Positions 8,212 to 16,954 of a DNA stretch of 64,000 bases are shown here, one piece after another; within the stretch, counting starts at the first letter, position 1, and every line of letters starts with the position of its first letter. The stretch lies in NCBI GenBank assembly GCA_021824565.1, contig JAKAKL010000073.1, positions 1-64,000 on the forward strand, given 5' to 3'. The notes under the pieces were generated by a model. That model saw only the letters and a program-made list of their open reading frames with translations, did no database searches and was not told the DNA's origin. Origin of the DNA: Bacteroidota bacterium (GTDB lineage Bacteria > Bacteroidota > Ignavibacteria > Ignavibacteriales > Ignavibacteriaceae). Made by a program: the position numbers and the translations under genes.

Positions 8212-9705
8212 TTATTTTCTTTTTGTTAAGTTATCTTTCCACTTAGTGACGTCTATCCATTTTTTAATAAATCCCGTTATAGCATTGATTTCTTGATTTT
8301 CGTAGAATTTCCAAAAATATAGGACAAATGGGAATGCTATAATAGAAAACGATTTTATTAAAATAAATATCAACTCATGTTCGTTTCTAAATAGCTGTAC
8401 TGCGCTATATAAAAATATTCCCACAATAAAAACCTGAATTATCTTATATATTTCAAAAGGTACTCTGTAATATCTATTTGACAATATATACGAAACAATA
8501 AATAGAATAAAATAAGATAAAAGTGTGGTATATGCAGCTGCAATATATCCCATTTTAGGTATAAATATTATATTTAATATAACATTAAGTATCGCTGCAA
8601 CAATTGTAGTGATTGCAATGTTTTTCGTATTCTTAGTCAAATATTGGCCCAACAATGCAACCAATATTAATCCATTAAATACATATGAAAAAATAATTAT
8701 TGGAACAATTGTATAAGATGGCCAATATTCTGGATTTAGTGCGAATATTTTTATCAACTCCTCACTAAATAATGACAAGGCTAGTCCTCCCCAAACCAAA
8801 ACGTAGCTTAAATAAGTCATAAGCTTGCTATAATATCTCTTATCACCAGGTGCTCCGAACATTTTGTATGCGCTCGGCAAGAAACTTAGCGTAAATGGCA
8901 TAATCAAAAACATATTAAGCGTCCCAGCAACTCTATAACCCAAATCATATAGGGCTACGGACTTGTTTCCTTCTAAATATTTTATTAGAAATCGATCACT
9001 AACACTCAGTACTAAATAACCAATTGAAGAAAAAATTAATGGAAATCCAAACCTGAAAGCTAACTTAATCACTTCCCTTTCTATTTTAGGTTTCATTTTC
9101 GGTATCATAGTGGTTAACAAATATAAAAAGATAATCGACTCTGCAATTATATAGGAATAGAGAATACCTATTATACCATATTGCAACACTACAATAAAAA
9201 GTATTATGCCAAGAAGTGAAATAATAAGTTTAGTAATATTTGTTAAAGTATAAGTTAATGGTCGTTGTTCAGCTCTAATCTTTTCAAGGAAAAAGGTATT
9301 AAGAACTCTTAAAAAAGTTATTACAACTCCAAGTTTAATATAAGCTAAACTGGTCGGCGCAACATAAAGAATTGAAGGTAAGAAAGGCTGCAATAAAAAT
9401 ACTGCAATAAATAATGTCATCACCGGAATACATAAAAGAATAAAAAGCGAAAAGAAAATTGAGTTTAGTTTGTCTTTAAATTCTTTGAGGTCGTTAAACA
9501 TTATTATCGACTGCCCCTGTCCCATGAGAAGAATTTCCACTGCAATAGTAAGGCTTACTTCGATAATAGCGAGTTTACCAAAATCTTCAAGGTTGATATA
9601 TTTTGTATATATTGGAAGTAAGACTACTCCCATTGCTTTGACAGCAACATTACTTATACTATATACAACTGAATGCCTTAAAAAATTTCTTATATTGTTA
9701 AGCAT
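8212..9705 (-). CDS. Wzx-type polysaccharide flippase (MATE/MOP superfamily)
   Basis: About 497 aa and almost entirely hydrophobic, with 12-14 predicted membrane helices separated by short charged loops, the size and layout of O-antigen/teichoic flippases of the polysaccharide synthase family. An SVSDRFLI-like segment after the central helices is typical. It should move lipid-linked repeat units across the inner membrane. ATG at 9705 is preferred to the TTG one codon upstream. With the surrounding transferases it argues for a Wzx-dependent or undecaprenyl-linked pathway; no Wzy or Wzz gene was recognised in the window. Confidence 0.88.
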   Translation of the reverse strand: MLNNIRNFLRHSVVYSISNVAVKAMGVVLLPIYTKYINLEDFGKLAIIEVSLTIAVEILLMGQGQSIIMFNDLKEFKDKLNSIFFSLFILLCIPVMTLFIAVFLLQPFLPSILYVAPTSLAYIKLGVVITFLRVLNTFFLEKIRAEQRPLTYTLTNITKLIISLLGIILFIVVLQYGIIGILYSYIIAESIIFLYLLTTMIPKMKPKIEREVIKLAFRFGFPLIFSSIGYLVLSVSDRFLIKYLEGNKSVALYDLGYRVAGTLNMFLIMPFTLSFLPSAYKMFGAPGDKRYYSKLMTYLSYVLVWGGLALSLFSEELIKIFALNPEYWPSYTIVPIIIFSYVFNGLILVALLGQYLTKNTKNIAITTIVAAILNVILNIIFIPKMGYIAAAYTTLLSYFILFIVSYILSNRYYRVPFEIYKIIQVFIVGIFLYSAVQLFRNEHELIFILIKSFSIIAFPFVLYFWKFYENQEINAITGFIKKWIDVTKWKDNLTKRK

Positions 9706-9726
9706 CAATTATACTGAGAGAAAATT

Positions 9727-12297
9727 TCAAGCACTTATATGGGAATTTTTAATTCTGTTCTTCTTTATCAGTTCTACTGCAATAGATATTACAAGACCTA
9801 ACAAAACTACAGAGCTTAAAGAAAGAACTAAATATTCAGATAGATAAAAGCTAGTCGGCGCGTATTGAAACTGTATTTCATGTTTTCCTCTAGGCACTAC
9901 GATGCCCATAAACCCATGATCAGTTTTATAAATTTTAGTTCTATTACCATCAATAGTAGCTTTCCATCCAGTAGGTATATAAGTATCACCGAGGAAAAGA
10001 AAATTATTTCCACTTGCCTTTGCACTAATATCAATTTTCTCATCATCATATTTTGTAATATTAATACGTGCTGTTGAATCAGGTACATCGATATTAGGAA
10101 TATCTTCATTTACAAACGCTTTACCTTTGGGATCAAAAGCATTATCTTTAATTTCCTTTAACATATTCAAGTCGTCGCTAATTTTACTGACATTATTAAC
10201 AAAATATACTCTCGGTAAAGCTTCATTATTTTTATAAACTATCTCTTTACCACTTTGAAATATTGGCACCAGGCCTGGGAAAGGTATTTGTTGATCAGCA
10301 ATAATATATTTTACATTTAACATACGCCATAAAGTTTGATTAACCGGGCTGCCTATTACATCCATTAGATCCTGATAGGAACGAGGTTTTATTCCGGAAT
10401 AGCCGTAAAAATCTTCCAGTAAGAAATGCGCATTATAATTTGAGTTATTACTTATCGAACCTAAAGAGCGATCCTGTTTTATATTCAATATTCTAAATGG
10501 ATCTTTATCGTCCTGATTTCTTATTACACTTACATAATCAGGTATTTTAAATAGTTTATTAATATCCGGATTATTAACATATTTTTCGCCGCGTGCATCT
10601 ATCCTAAAGAGATCAAAAATAGTAAGGGCTACTAGTATTAGAGTTAAAATATCTTGACTTATTTTAGAATTTATGTAAGCGTAAGCAGACCAAAAAGCAA
10701 TAGTAAGAATTCCAAATGCAACTAATAAATCTTTAGTAAACATTTCCGCTATATATTGTGCTAACGCTATAAACTGTTGAGAAAGCTGTGGTTGACTTTG
10801 CTGCAAACTACCAGCATATTCATTTACCCTATCAACGAACCAATCGGATATCGAATTGTTTAGCATCAGAGAAATTACAAATAACAATGTGATAACAAAA
10901 GCGAGATTCTTTATAATTTTAATTAGTTTAACATCTTTTTCTCTTTTTAAAGAAATTATTTTCATCAGACCATATCCAGCTAGTATTGGAAAACTTAGCT
11001 GTAATAGTACTAATATCATTGAAGGTACTCTGAACTTATTAAAAAGAGGTAAGTAATAGAAGAATAAGTTAAAAAGTACCGGTAGGTTTTTACCGAAAGA
11101 AACTATAAGAGCTATCCCAGAAAGTAAAGTTAAAAATCTAACATATGGGTCTTTCCAGCAAGTAAAAACACCAAATATACCCAAGAAAAATATAAGCACA
11201 CCCATGTACATAGCTACATCAACAAATTCCATTTGACCGAAATATGTATTTACATCAACTGGCTGATCTTGGCTTAATGGACCAGAATAAGTTGAGTTAC
11301 CAAAACCATAATATGAAGGCACAATAAATGTCAGCATTTCTTGCGGCGAAAAAGACCACATTGTATGATACTCATAATATGCTGATGATGATGGGTTATC
11401 CGATGTTCCTTCTTTTTCTACGATACTCTTTCCCCCCCGAGTTGAGTATGGAGTGTATTGGTATATTTGAGAAATACTATCAGATTGAATCAGCAATGCG
11501 ATGACAGAAGCAATTACAAAGACTCCTGCTGATTTTAAAATTTGATTTCTTAATATAGTATCCTTCCTTGTTATTGCTCTTAAAAAAAAGTAAAGAAAGT
11601 AAATTCCAACAGCAAGAAAAGTATAATAAATAATCTGCACATGAAAACCTTCTAAATACAATTGCATAGTTATAATTAGGATGAAAAAATCTGTTATACG
11701 AACTTTCTCCTTAAGTCTTAAGAGCATAAGAAATATTAATGGATACCAAGCTATCGAGGTTAATTTTGTAACATGACCAATATACAAGAATACAATTAAC
11801 CCAGTACTAAAGGATGTTGATAATGCTGTAAATAAGCTGACAAGAGAATTTTTAGTAATATACTTCATGAATAAAAAAGAAGTGAAAGCAAGTATAATTA
11901 AATAAAATCCCCACTTTGCATAATCCACAGAAAAGAAATAAGAGAAAGCAGATCTAATAGCAGTAAAGACAACGGCAATAAGATTAAACCAGGCAAACTG
12001 GGTACCAGTGGCATAGGCTGGTAATCCGCAAAAAATAAAAGGGTTCCATAATGTAAATCCGCCATGATGATTTTGAATATAGGGATACATTGCCGCTCCA
12101 GCAATTATATCTCCAGATTCAAAAGTTTTGCCTCCAAAATATAATGGATTCAGAAAAGCAAGGAAAAGTATTATTATTACAAGTAATACCGCAAGTACAT
12201 GATACTTTTGAGGAAGTATATCCTCTATATTAAATTTAGCTATGAAGCTATTAGATTCAACCTTTTTGTTCCTTGTTCCTTTTGTTGATTTAGCCAT
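9727..12297 (-). CDS. YfhO-family large integral membrane protein
   Basis: 856 aa. There are about 12-13 membrane helices in residues 30-560, then a soluble extracytoplasmic part ending in a beta-rich region with the characteristic W-x-A-x-I-D-G segment (GWKATIDGN, about 790), and a last helix near the C-terminus followed by basic residues. This matches YfhO proteins, GT-C-like membrane glycosyltransferases; Bacillus YfhO is linked to lipoteichoic acid glycosylation. Here it probably decorates the glycan or a lipid outside the inner membrane using a lipid-linked sugar. It lies 21 bases upstream of the flippase gene. The sugar and acceptor cannot be read from the sequence. Confidence 0.85.
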   Translation of the reverse strand: MAKSTKGTRNKKVESNSFIAKFNIEDILPQKYHVLAVLLVIIILFLAFLNPLYFGGKTFESGDIIAGAAMYPYIQNHHGGFTLWNPFIFCGLPAYATGTQFAWFNLIAVVFTAIRSAFSYFFSVDYAKWGFYLIILAFTSFLFMKYITKNSLVSLFTALSTSFSTGLIVFLYIGHVTKLTSIAWYPLIFLMLLRLKEKVRITDFFILIITMQLYLEGFHVQIIYYTFLAVGIYFLYFFLRAITRKDTILRNQILKSAGVFVIASVIALLIQSDSISQIYQYTPYSTRGGKSIVEKEGTSDNPSSSAYYEYHTMWSFSPQEMLTFIVPSYYGFGNSTYSGPLSQDQPVDVNTYFGQMEFVDVAMYMGVLIFFLGIFGVFTCWKDPYVRFLTLLSGIALIVSFGKNLPVLFNLFFYYLPLFNKFRVPSMILVLLQLSFPILAGYGLMKIISLKREKDVKLIKIIKNLAFVITLLFVISLMLNNSISDWFVDRVNEYAGSLQQSQPQLSQQFIALAQYIAEMFTKDLLVAFGILTIAFWSAYAYINSKISQDILTLILVALTIFDLFRIDARGEKYVNNPDINKLFKIPDYVSVIRNQDDKDPFRILNIKQDRSLGSISNNSNYNAHFLLEDFYGYSGIKPRSYQDLMDVIGSPVNQTLWRMLNVKYIIADQQIPFPGLVPIFQSGKEIVYKNNEALPRVYFVNNVSKISDDLNMLKEIKDNAFDPKGKAFVNEDIPNIDVPDSTARINITKYDDEKIDISAKASGNNFLFLGDTYIPTGWKATIDGNRTKIYKTDHGFMGIVVPRGKHEIQFQYAPTSFYLSEYLVLSLSSVVLLGLVISIAVELIKKNRIKNSHISA

Positions 12298-12331
12298 AAA
12301 ATTTCTTACTTTTTATAATATTATTTCTTGT

Positions 12332-13141
12332 TTATTTCTTTGCTATAAAATTAATTCCTGCTCCAACTTCGTTTGTGCCCGAATAATCGGCATACATCAT
12401 TATCAGAGTAAACGGGAATGTGAATAAATAATATACCGGTAAAACTATTAAAAATATTTTAGAAATATTAACTATCTGAATCGGGTATTTTATTCCAAGC
12501 CGCCACGCTCTGTCTCCCCATTTACCGTAAGTATATCTTGAACGATATACTTTGAATCCAAGGGGCTCAAGTTTTGATTCCAAATCCTTAAACGAATATC
12601 CCTCTCTCGCATGCTCGCTGATAAAGCTTTCATCCGACTCTTCGTGAACATCGCTGCCGCCGTATACTGACGGCGTATTAATTAACAAAAATCCGCCGGG
12701 CTTTAACGCTCTGTAAAAATTTTGGAAGACCTTCACATCATCAACTATATGTTCCATTACATCAACCGATACTATGAGATCAAATTTATTTTCATGATCA
12801 ACCGCAGTTAAATCTTCCACTCCAAATAACACACTTGAAATATTTCTGGAACTAAAAAATGCTTCGCAGTCCTTAATCCATTTTTCTTTAACATCAACCG
12901 CATAAATTTTATTAGGCTGCATTTTTTTTGACATAAAATAAGAATACTGACCGTAACCTGTACCGGCATCATAAATAGATATTTCCTTGTCGCCAAAAGT
13001 TTTCCTAAGGTTTAATAATTCTCTTCTAACATACCATGAACGAAGGAACATTATGTCCAGCAGCTTGTAAAAAGCTATTCTTAGAACTGGAAATTTCTTA
13101 ATTGTATTTGCAAAAATATCTTTTATCGGATCGTAATACAT
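12332..13141 (-). CDS. Class I SAM methyltransferase with C-terminal membrane helix
   Basis: 269 aa. IYDAGTGYGQYS is the SAM-binding loop, AVDVKEKW closes strand 2, and DLIVSVDVMEHIVDD plus LKPGGFLLINTPSVYGG are motifs of UbiG/Coq3-like class I methyltransferases. Residues about 220-255 are hydrophobic (FLIVLPVYYLFTFPFTLIMM), so the enzyme is probably anchored to the inner membrane, fitting a lipid-linked substrate. It lies 34 bases upstream of the YfhO gene on the same strand. Confidence 0.83.
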   Translation of the reverse strand: MYYDPIKDIFANTIKKFPVLRIAFYKLLDIMFLRSWYVRRELLNLRKTFGDKEISIYDAGTGYGQYSYFMSKKMQPNKIYAVDVKEKWIKDCEAFFSSRNISSVLFGVEDLTAVDHENKFDLIVSVDVMEHIVDDVKVFQNFYRALKPGGFLLINTPSVYGGSDVHEESDESFISEHAREGYSFKDLESKLEPLGFKVYRSRYTYGKWGDRAWRLGIKYPIQIVNISKIFLIVLPVYYLFTFPFTLIMMYADYSGTNEVGAGINFIAKK

Positions 13142-13181
13142 TAGGCTTATTTTAAGTTTATGTGCAAGTTCGTGCCGCAGT

Positions 13182-14303
13182 TTAAGTTTTTAGTAATTTA
13201 AAAAATCCGTCGACAAATTTTTCCCATGAATATTTTTTCGCTTCAAGGCTAATATTCTTTACAAATTCCATTTCTTTACTTTCAGAATAGAATTTATTTA
13301 TTGCTGCCGCTAACGCTTCGGGGTTTTCTTTTTCAATGATAAAACCGGAAACTCCGTTAGTAATTACCTCTTCAATTCCTCCAACGTTAGAAGCTATAAC
13401 TGGTATTTTAAAATTCATTGCAATTTGTACAATGCCGCTTTGAGTTGCATCTCTATACGGCAAAATTACACAATCTGAAGCAGAAAAATAATACTTGACT
13501 TCAGAAGTAGGTATAAATTCTGTGCGGAGATAAATAAAATTTTCAAGTCCGAATTTTTCAATAAGCTTATTATATTTTTCTTCGTTTGAATAAAATTCGC
13601 CCGCCACCAAAAGTTTAACATCCAGTTTATCTTTTAGAAGCGACATCGCTTCCAGCAAAATATCTAAGCCTTTATAATCCCGGATAAAACCAAAAAATAA
13701 AATAATTTTTTCGGCACTTAGATTTAAATATTTTTTAGCTTCCGATTTTTCTACGTGCGTACCGAAGATAGAATAAACCGGATGCGGCAGAACCTTATTT
13801 TTGGCTGCCGGAAATAATCTGAGTAAATCGTCCTTAACTTTTTCAGAAAGAAGCACGAAATAATCTGCTGCGTTAAAAAAATATTTTGTTAACGAAATAT
13901 CTCCCGGCTTTCTTTCATGGGGAATTACATTATCGCAGATTACAAGCGTTTTAGTTTTCTTATTCCGCTTTGCAATTCGCGTAATAGTTCCAAAGCAAGG
14001 CGCAAAGAAAGGCATCCAGTATTTATAAATTAATACGTCGGGTTCTTCTTTTTTAATTTTTAATCCGGCTCTGATCCAATTAATCGGATTAATGGAATCA
14101 ACTAAAATTTCTGTCGGAATTTTTTCTACGCTTTCGCCTGCTTCTAACTGAGATTTGCCTGGAAAAAATATTGAAGGATACTGACGTTTGAAGGTTATTA
14201 CCTTTACATCATTTTTTTTTATCAGTTCCTTATAAAGCAGACCATTAAAATGGGCTATCCCGCCGCGTAATGGATAGGCAGTAGAAAGGATTATTATCTT
14301 CAT
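13182..14303 (-). CDS. Glycosyltransferase family 4 (GT-B fold)
   Basis: 373 aa. The N-terminal TAYPLRGGIAHFN is the classic GT4 opening with glycine-rich acceptor loop; IILFFGFIRDYKGLD (about 205) begins the C-terminal Rossmann domain; CVILPYRDATQSGIVQIA followed by IPVIASNVGGIEEVI is the donor site. The GT4 E-x7-E first glutamate is replaced in this protein by an A-T-Q-S-G type loop, a variant seen in many GT4 enzymes. Likely a cytoplasmic transferase acting on the lipid-linked glycan. The N-terminal half has a conserved HERKPGD segment. Confidence 0.87.
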   Translation of the reverse strand: MKIIILSTAYPLRGGIAHFNGLLYKELIKKNDVKVITFKRQYPSIFFPGKSQLEAGESVEKIPTEILVDSINPINWIRAGLKIKKEEPDVLIYKYWMPFFAPCFGTITRIAKRNKKTKTLVICDNVIPHERKPGDISLTKYFFNAADYFVLLSEKVKDDLLRLFPAAKNKVLPHPVYSIFGTHVEKSEAKKYLNLSAEKIILFFGFIRDYKGLDILLEAMSLLKDKLDVKLLVAGEFYSNEEKYNKLIEKFGLENFIYLRTEFIPTSEVKYYFSASDCVILPYRDATQSGIVQIAMNFKIPVIASNVGGIEEVITNGVSGFIIEKENPEALAAAINKFYSESKEMEFVKNISLEAKKYSWEKFVDGFFKLLKT

Positions 14304-14349
14304 TAATTTTTTCTGCTTTTACAAGAATTACTGAAGCGAACTTGAGCCG

Positions 14350-15468
14350 TTAGCCTTTATCTTTTATTATGTACTCTTTATCGTCCATTGAATTATGAAC
14401 AAGCATTTCCCCAAGTAATCCTACGGAGAAAAATTGTACGCCGACTATTATTAAAAGCATTCCAAGGAATAACATCGGTCTGTTGCTCAACGCTTTTCCC
14501 ATTATCCAATCATAAGTCAAATAGCCGTTAACAATTAATCCCACAATGAAAGAAAATGCGCCTAAGAAACCGAAAAAGTGCATAGGGCGTTTGATATAAC
14601 GTGTAGAAAAAACAACGGTAATAAGATCAACAAATCCTTTAAAGAATCTTGATATGCCAAACTTGGTTTTGCCGTACCTGCGTGGATGATGCTTTACCAC
14701 TATTTCAGAAACAGAAAATCCTTCCCAGTCCGCCAGCACAGGAACATATCGATGAAGCTCGCCGTAAACCTTAACCGAATCAGTTACTTCCTTCCGGTAT
14801 GCTTTTAATCCGCAGTTGAAGTCGTGAATTTTTATTCCGGTCATCAAGCGCGTAACAAAATTAAAGAAGCGCGAAGAGATTTTTTTGATGAATGGATCAT
14901 GGCGTTTTTTCTTCCATCCGGAGACAAGGTCAAAGCCTTCTTCCAATTTTTTTAGAAGACTCGGAATTTCATTCGGATCATCTTGAAGATCTGCATCCAT
15001 TGTAATTACCGCTTCGCCGGTTACATTTTTAAATCCAATTTGAAGCGCCGCGGATTTTCCGTAGTTCTTCCTAAAGCTTATGTACTTGAATCTCCTATCC
15101 TGCCTGCAAATATCTTTAATTACTTTTAAGGATTTGTCGGTGCTGCCGTCGTCGACAAAAATAACTTCAAAAGAAACTTCAGCCGCTCTTAATACTTTTC
15201 TTATTTCATTTGCCAGCGGATTTATAGATTCCTCTTCGTTGTACAGGGGCAGAACAATAGAAATTTTCTTAAAAGATGTTCTGTTTGAAGATGAACTCTG
15301 CGGCTGCTGCGTCTGGCGGTTATTGTAAAATTTCCTTCTTCGGTTATAATAATGAGATTTTCTATAACTGCTTTTATTTGATGACGTATTTTCATCGCCT
15401 TGCCTGGCGTTTTGATTAGCGCTGCTTTCTCGCGGAGTATCGTTTTCCGGAATTAAATTTTCTTCCAA
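14350..15468 (-). CDS. GT2 glycosyltransferase, DPM1/ArnC-like, with disordered N-terminal extension
   Basis: 372 aa. Residues 1-66 are low-complexity and rich in Asn, Gln, Ser and Arg (for example YYNRRRKFYNNR). The catalytic GT-A domain starts near 69 with VLPLYNEEES, then VDDGST (105-110) and MDADLQDD (157-164, DXD). Two C-terminal membrane helices lie at about 300-360. Such enzymes load a sugar onto undecaprenyl or dolichyl phosphate (ArnC/GtrB/DPM1 types), which YfhO-like GT-C enzymes can use as donor. The start is TTG at 15468 with no Shine-Dalgarno; no in-frame ATG precedes the conserved domain, so the extension is real or translation starts at an unusual codon. It is the first gene of the minus-strand cluster. 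Confidence 0.86.
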   Translation of the reverse strand: MEENLIPENDTPRESSANQNARQGDENTSSNKSSYRKSHYYNRRRKFYNNRQTQQPQSSSSNRTSFKKISIVLPLYNEEESINPLANEIRKVLRAAEVSFEVIFVDDGSTDKSLKVIKDICRQDRRFKYISFRKNYGKSAALQIGFKNVTGEAVITMDADLQDDPNEIPSLLKKLEEGFDLVSGWKKKRHDPFIKKISSRFFNFVTRLMTGIKIHDFNCGLKAYRKEVTDSVKVYGELHRYVPVLADWEGFSVSEIVVKHHPRRYGKTKFGISRFFKGFVDLITVVFSTRYIKRPMHFFGFLGAFSFIVGLIVNGYLTYDWIMGKALSNRPMLFLGMLLIIVGVQFFSVGLLGEMLVHNSMDDKEYIIKDKG

Positions 15469-15680
15469 TTATTAACAACCTTAATATAAAAATGATGATA
15501 AAATTAACTGAATAATCCGATAAAAACAATTTGATCCGATCCTTGTATCTTTGCGTTGAGGTTTGACCGGTATATATCGAAGAGGGAATGCCAAATAAAA
15601 AGTAACCTATTTATCTAAAGTTTAAAACAATACTAACATCTGAATATGAATAAAGTGAAATTTTTGTTAATGCTCACAAA
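15469..15680. other. Non-coding stretch upstream of the GT2 gene
   Basis: A+T-rich leader between the GT2 start and the tandem array. The promoter of the glycan cluster should lie here on the minus strand, but I could not single out a convincing core promoter. No ORF with a plausible start and no RNA gene is visible. Confidence 0.5.
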
Positions 15681-16058
15681 CGCGAAGGGCAGCAAATACG
15701 ACTATTTACTCCGTACAAAAATGTGAAAATCAATAAATTCAAAAATAAATTTATATTTCCAAACGTGAGTGGCAATGTATACGGGAATTTACTCATACTC
15801 TCGAACGAGAGTGGCAATATATTCGAGAATTTATTCATACTCTCGAACGAGAGTGGCAATATATTCGAGAATTTATTCATACTCTCGAACGAGAGTGGCA
15901 ATATATTCGAGAATTTACTCATACTCTCGAACGAGAGTGGCAATATATTCGAGAATTTACTCATACTCTCAAACGGGAGTGCCTATGTATAAGGGAATTT
16001 GTTCATACTCTCAAACAGGAAAAACAATAAATACGAATTTTTCTTCAAGTTCCTTAAC
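15681..16058. repeat. Tandem array, 42-bp unit, about nine units
   Basis: Units start at 15681, 15723, 15765, 15807, 15849, 15891, 15933, 15975 and 16017. The four central units (15807-15974) are almost identical; the outer ones decay progressively. Each central junction has the perfect inverted repeat CTCTCG-AA-CGAGAG, and a TCGA core recurs at alternating 20- and 22-base steps, so the deeper period is about 21 bp. Because 42 is divisible by 3, several frames stay open over 270-310 bases (14-residue peptide periods), but none has a good ribosome-binding site or a protein-like composition. There are no spacers, so it is not CRISPR. It sits between the divergent GT2 gene and the small ORF at 16135. 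Confidence 0.93.
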
Positions 16059-16120
16059 CGGAACAATAATAAACTAATAATTTAACTAATTAATTTTCGT
16101 TTAACATCCTATAATCACTC

Positions 16121-16134
16121 AAAGGAGGCAAATT
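16121..16134 (+). promoter_or_regulatory. Strong ribosome-binding site of the 38-codon ORF
   Basis: AAAGGAGGC ends six bases before the ATG at 16135. It is one of the best Shine-Dalgarno matches seen in this window, where many genes have none, and it supports translation of the short ORF that follows. Confidence 0.7.
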
Positions 16135-16251
16135 ATGTTTGAAAAACATTTAGCAAACCCGCTTTTATGGTTAAAAATCAGCGACGATAAGGATAAAAAA
16201 AGCTTCAAACCTGAAAAATCCAAATTTCCAATAACTTTCCAAAAACAATAA
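16135..16251 (+). CDS. Small protein of 38 aa, unknown function
   Basis: The ORF begins MFEKHLANPLLWLKIS and ends in a Lys/Ser/Phe-rich tail (FQKQ). The first half could form an amphipathic helix with a PLLWL hydrophobic patch; the second half is strongly basic. There is no membrane helix and no cysteine. The consensus AAAGGAGG site at ideal spacing is the main evidence that it is real. It lies directly after the 42-bp array and 50 bases before a methyltransferase gene, on the same strand. I do not recognise a family. It could also be a leader peptide for the downstream gene. Confidence 0.55.
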   Translation: MFEKHLANPLLWLKISDDKDKKSFKPEKSKFPITFQKQ

Positions 16252-16301
16252 TATATTAATATATAAATTGTATTTTTACGGTAAAATATTTATTGAAGAT
16301 T

Positions 16302-16934
16302 ATGAATAAAGAATTCAACCACATAAAATTGAACGAGAAAAAATGGGACAAATGGTCCGAATCTCTTGACGGAAAAGGCTGGCGCAATGAGTTTCTCAGA
16401 AAGGCGCAGGAAGGCGTAGTTTCTTTGCTGGAAATTAAAAACGATATTCACTTTTTAGATGTAGGATGCGGTACAGGCTGGGCAATCGGCAAAGCTGCCG
16501 AACGATTTAATTTTTCCGGCAAATTTTTTGGAGTCGATCTTTCAACTAAAATGATCGAAAGAGCAAAAGAAAATTTTCAAAGCATGGAAAATTTTTATTT
16601 TATAAAAGCCAATGCCGAATCAATTCCGCTTGAAGATGGATTCTTTGACGTCATTATAAGCACAAATTCATTTCATCACTATTTAAATCCAGGCAAGGCG
16701 CTGAACGAATTTTACAGGCTGCTTAAAGCCGGAGGGAAAATTTATATTTTAGATCCTACAGCCGATTCATGGCTCATAAAATTTTTGGACAAAATAATTA
16801 AGATGTTTGAACCCGAACATGTTAAAATGTACAGTTCAAAAGAATTTAAAGATATGTTTATCAATGCAGGATTTAAATATCTAAAATCTGTCGAAGTCCA
16901 AACCCGCCAGAAGATTCATATTGCCGGAAAATAG
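16302..16934 (+). CDS. Class I SAM-dependent methyltransferase
   Basis: 210 aa from the ATG at 16302; a TTG three codons upstream is possible but unnecessary. FLDVGCGTGWAIGKAA is the SAM-binding loop, GVDLSTKMIERAKE closes strand 2, and DVIISTNSFHHYLNPGKAL followed by LLKAGGKIYILDPT are motifs II and III of Methyltransf_11/UbiE-like enzymes. A likely substrate is a small molecule or lipid. It ends convergently, 20 bases from the GT4 gene at 16955, with no strong terminator between them. Confidence 0.85.
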   Translation: MNKEFNHIKLNEKKWDKWSESLDGKGWRNEFLRKAQEGVVSLLEIKNDIHFLDVGCGTGWAIGKAAERFNFSGKFFGVDLSTKMIERAKENFQSMENFYFIKANAESIPLEDGFFDVIISTNSFHHYLNPGKALNEFYRLLKAGGKIYILDPTADSWLIKFLDKIIKMFEPEHVKMYSSKEFKDMFINAGFKYLKSVEVQTRQKIHIAGK

Positions 16935-16954
16935 AATTAACTTTTCTATTCATT

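Noticed and set aside
15681-16058. CRISPR array
   Set aside because: Units are contiguous, with no unique spacers, and no cas genes are in the window.
15723-16077. Open frames of 89-102 codons through the 42-bp array, on both strands
   Set aside because: The period is a multiple of three, so several frames remain open by construction; products are simple 14-residue repeats without ribosome-binding sites or protein-like composition. The strong site near 16121 belongs to the 16135 ORF.
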